From: Burkholderiales bacterium
GTDB lineage: Bacteria; Pseudomonadota; Gammaproteobacteria; Burkholderiales; Casimicrobiaceae
Assembly (NCBI GenBank): GCA_025354075.1
Contig: JANXNO010000620.1
Location: 1 to 7,098, forward strand
Direction of reading: 5' to 3'
Length of the DNA stretch: 7,098 nucleotides
Below, piece by piece: positions 6,180-7,098 of this stretch; position 1 is the first letter of the stretch, and every line of letters begins with the position of its first letter. The position numbers were made by a program, and so were the translations under genes. Under the pieces are notes generated by a model, which made no database searches, was not told where the DNA came from, and saw nothing but the letters and a program-made list of their open reading frames with translations.

Positions 6180-6248
6180 TAACCCTCCAGGAATGTTGGG
6201 CGAACGATAGCGGGGAAACCGGGCGTTGTCACGCGTCCCGCGCCTCCC
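6155..6248. other. Gap upstream of the haloperoxidase-like ORF
   Basis: This stretch holds the out-of-frame start with its Shine-Dalgarno, one copy of the 11-bp repeat, and GC-rich sequence up to the ppc stem-loop. I see no convincing -35/-10 pair on the minus strand, so transcription from ppc by read-through or from an unrecognised promoter are both possible. Confidence 0.35.
6183..6188 (-). promoter_or_regulatory. Strong Shine-Dalgarno leading to an out-of-frame ATG at 6176
   Basis: The minus strand reads GGAGGG, six nt (TTAGCC), then ATG (6174-6176). This is a near-ideal ribosome binding site, but the ATG opens a frame of only 32 codons ending at TGA 6078-6080, and it is not in frame with the haloperoxidase-like ORF. 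It was probably the start of the original gene, now separated by an indel or rearrangement. Confidence 0.5.
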
Positions 6249-6281
6249 CACGCACGGCGCAGCAAAACCGCGCCATGCGTG
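6249..6281 (-). terminator. Stem-loop directly after the ppc stop (terminator-like, no U-tract)
   Basis: Twelve-base arms, CACGCACGGCGC (6249-6260) and GCGCCATGCGTG (6270-6281), pair with a single G-U wobble in the ppc transcript around a 9-nt loop (GGTTTTGCT). The stem begins immediately after the ppc TAG (6282-6284). The sequence after it on the minus strand is GGGAGGCG, so the U-run of a classic intrinsic terminator is absent. It may protect the ppc mRNA 3' end or assist Rho-dependent termination, and partial read-through into the downstream gene is possible. Confidence 0.6.
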
Positions 6282-7098
6282 CTAACCGGTGTTGCGCAAC
6301 CCCGCAGCCAACCCGTTAATCGTCAAATGCAGCGCGCGTTGCGTGCGCTCTTCCAGATCGCCTGACCGCACGCGTCGGATCAGCTCAATCTGCAAATGAT
6401 TCAACGGATCAAGGTACGGAAAGCGGTTGCGGATGGAGCGGGCGAGCGTTGGGTTATCGGCTAACGGCGCCGCGCCCACAATGGTTTCGTACGCATTCTT
6501 GGTGCGTTCCCACTCGACGTGAATCTTGCCCCAAATGCGTTCGCGAATGGCTTTGTCCTGCACCAGCGATCCGTAGGCGGCGGCGATTTGCATGTCGGTT
6601 TTTGCCAGCACCATGCCGAGGTTTGAAAGAACAGTGGCGAAGAACGGCCAGTCTTTTGCCATCGCGCGCAACTCGTTGATCGCCTCGGGTTGTTCGTCGC
6701 ACAAGGCGGCAACCGCGCTGCCAAAACCGTACCAGCCGGGCAACGACACGCGGGCCTGCGCCCAGCTAAACACCCACGGGATCGCGCGCAAATCTTCGAT
6801 GCGGGCACCGGCTTTTCTTGAGGCAGGGCGTGAGCCTATGTTGAGTTCGGCGATCTCCTTGATCGGCGTGCTTTCACGGAAGTAAGTGACGAAGCCGTCG
6901 TCGCCGTAAACGAGTGCACGGTATGCAGTGAACGCGTGCTCGCTTAATTTGTCGGCTAATGCTTCGTAGCGCGCCTGCTGCTTTGCGTCGCTGGTGATAT
7001 TGGGCAGCAGCGTGCTCTCCAACACAGCGGCGAGCAGCGTTTCAAGATTGCGTTGTGCGAGGTCGGGATCGCCGTATTTGCTGGCGATGATTTCGCCC
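6282..7098 (-). CDS. ppc: Phosphoenolpyruvate carboxylase (C-terminal part, runs off right edge)
   Basis: Cytoplasmic anaplerotic enzyme that carboxylates PEP with bicarbonate to oxaloacetate. The frame is open from the right edge to TAG at 6282-6284, giving the last 271 or so residues of a protein near 900-1000. It opens with GEIIASKYGDPDLAQRNLET, a PEPC signature. Then follow EIAELNIGSRPASRK, LRAIPWVFSWAQARVSLPGWYG, LGMVLAKTDMQIAAAY, and RFPYLDPLNHLQIELIRR. It ends with the invariant C-terminal RNTG. The terminal Asn and the Arg before FPYLDPLN align, as I recall the E. coli sequence, with N881 and R832 of the aspartate inhibitor site, so feedback inhibition is probably kept (inference). 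The GTG at 7025 is an internal codon, not the start, because homology continues upstream to the edge. In several betaproteobacteria ppc neighbours heme genes; here hemD is nearby but on the other strand. A strong stem-loop follows the stop. Confidence 0.97.
   Translation of the reverse strand, partial: GEIIASKYGDPDLAQRNLETLLAAVLESTLLPNITSDAKQQARYEALADKLSEHAFTAYRALVYGDDGFVTYFRESTPIKEIAELNIGSRPASRKAGARIEDLRAIPWVFSWAQARVSLPGWYGFGSAVAALCDEQPEAINELRAMAKDWPFFATVLSNLGMVLAKTDMQIAAAYGSLVQDKAIRERIWGKIHVEWERTKNAYETIVGAAPLADNPTLARSIRNRFPYLDPLNHLQIELIRRVRSGDLEERTQRALHLTINGLAAGLRNTG

Noticed and set aside
1..7098. CRISPR array, insertion sequence, tRNA or rRNA
   Set aside because: No regularly spaced repeats, transposase-like proteins, tRNA cloverleaf or rRNA signatures were seen on reading both strands.

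Overview
The window looks like chromosomal DNA from a GC-rich betaproteobacterium, probably of the order Burkholderiales. The basis is a homodimeric-type pyruvate dehydrogenase E1 (AceE), a Bug/TctC-type solute-binding protein of a family strongly expanded in Burkholderiales, a HemD of the betaproteobacterial type, and a ppc gene. This placement is inference from protein character; no rRNA or other marker gene is present.

Layout: (1) bases 1-1563, minus strand, hold the N-terminal 521 codons of aceE, which runs off the left edge. (2) Bases 1564-1985 are a divergent intergenic region. Its middle is clearly AT-rich compared with its surroundings and carries several short inverted repeats, so it should hold the promoters for aceE (leftward) and the next unit (rightward). 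(3) Bases 1986-4817, plus strand, hold three tightly spaced genes: a periplasmic tripartite-tricarboxylate-type binding protein, uroporphyrinogen-III synthase (hemD) and a D-2-hydroxyacid (glyoxylate/hydroxypyruvate-like) dehydrogenase. Gaps of about 21-36 bp suggest one transcript. (4) Bases 4818-5083 are a convergent intergenic region with GC-rich, REP-like palindromes. (5) Bases 5084-6154, minus strand, hold a PAP2/vanadium-haloperoxidase-like protein that lacks the family's usual N-terminus and the usual PSGH histidine. (6) Bases 6155-6281 are a short gap containing a strong stem-loop directly after the ppc stop. (7) Bases 6282-7098, minus strand, hold the C-terminal part of ppc (phosphoenolpyruvate carboxylase), which runs off the right edge.

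The flanking genes are central carbon metabolism: AceE makes acetyl-CoA from pyruvate, and Ppc makes oxaloacetate from PEP. The middle unit combines probable carboxylate capture in the periplasm, a tetrapyrrole biosynthesis step and a 2-ketoacid/2-hydroxyacid redox enzyme. A shared physiological theme among these three is not evident from sequence. No mobile element, CRISPR array, tRNA or rRNA was seen, and I see no convincing new multi-gene system. The most unusual item is the haloperoxidase-like gene with its altered catalytic motif and damaged-looking 5' end.
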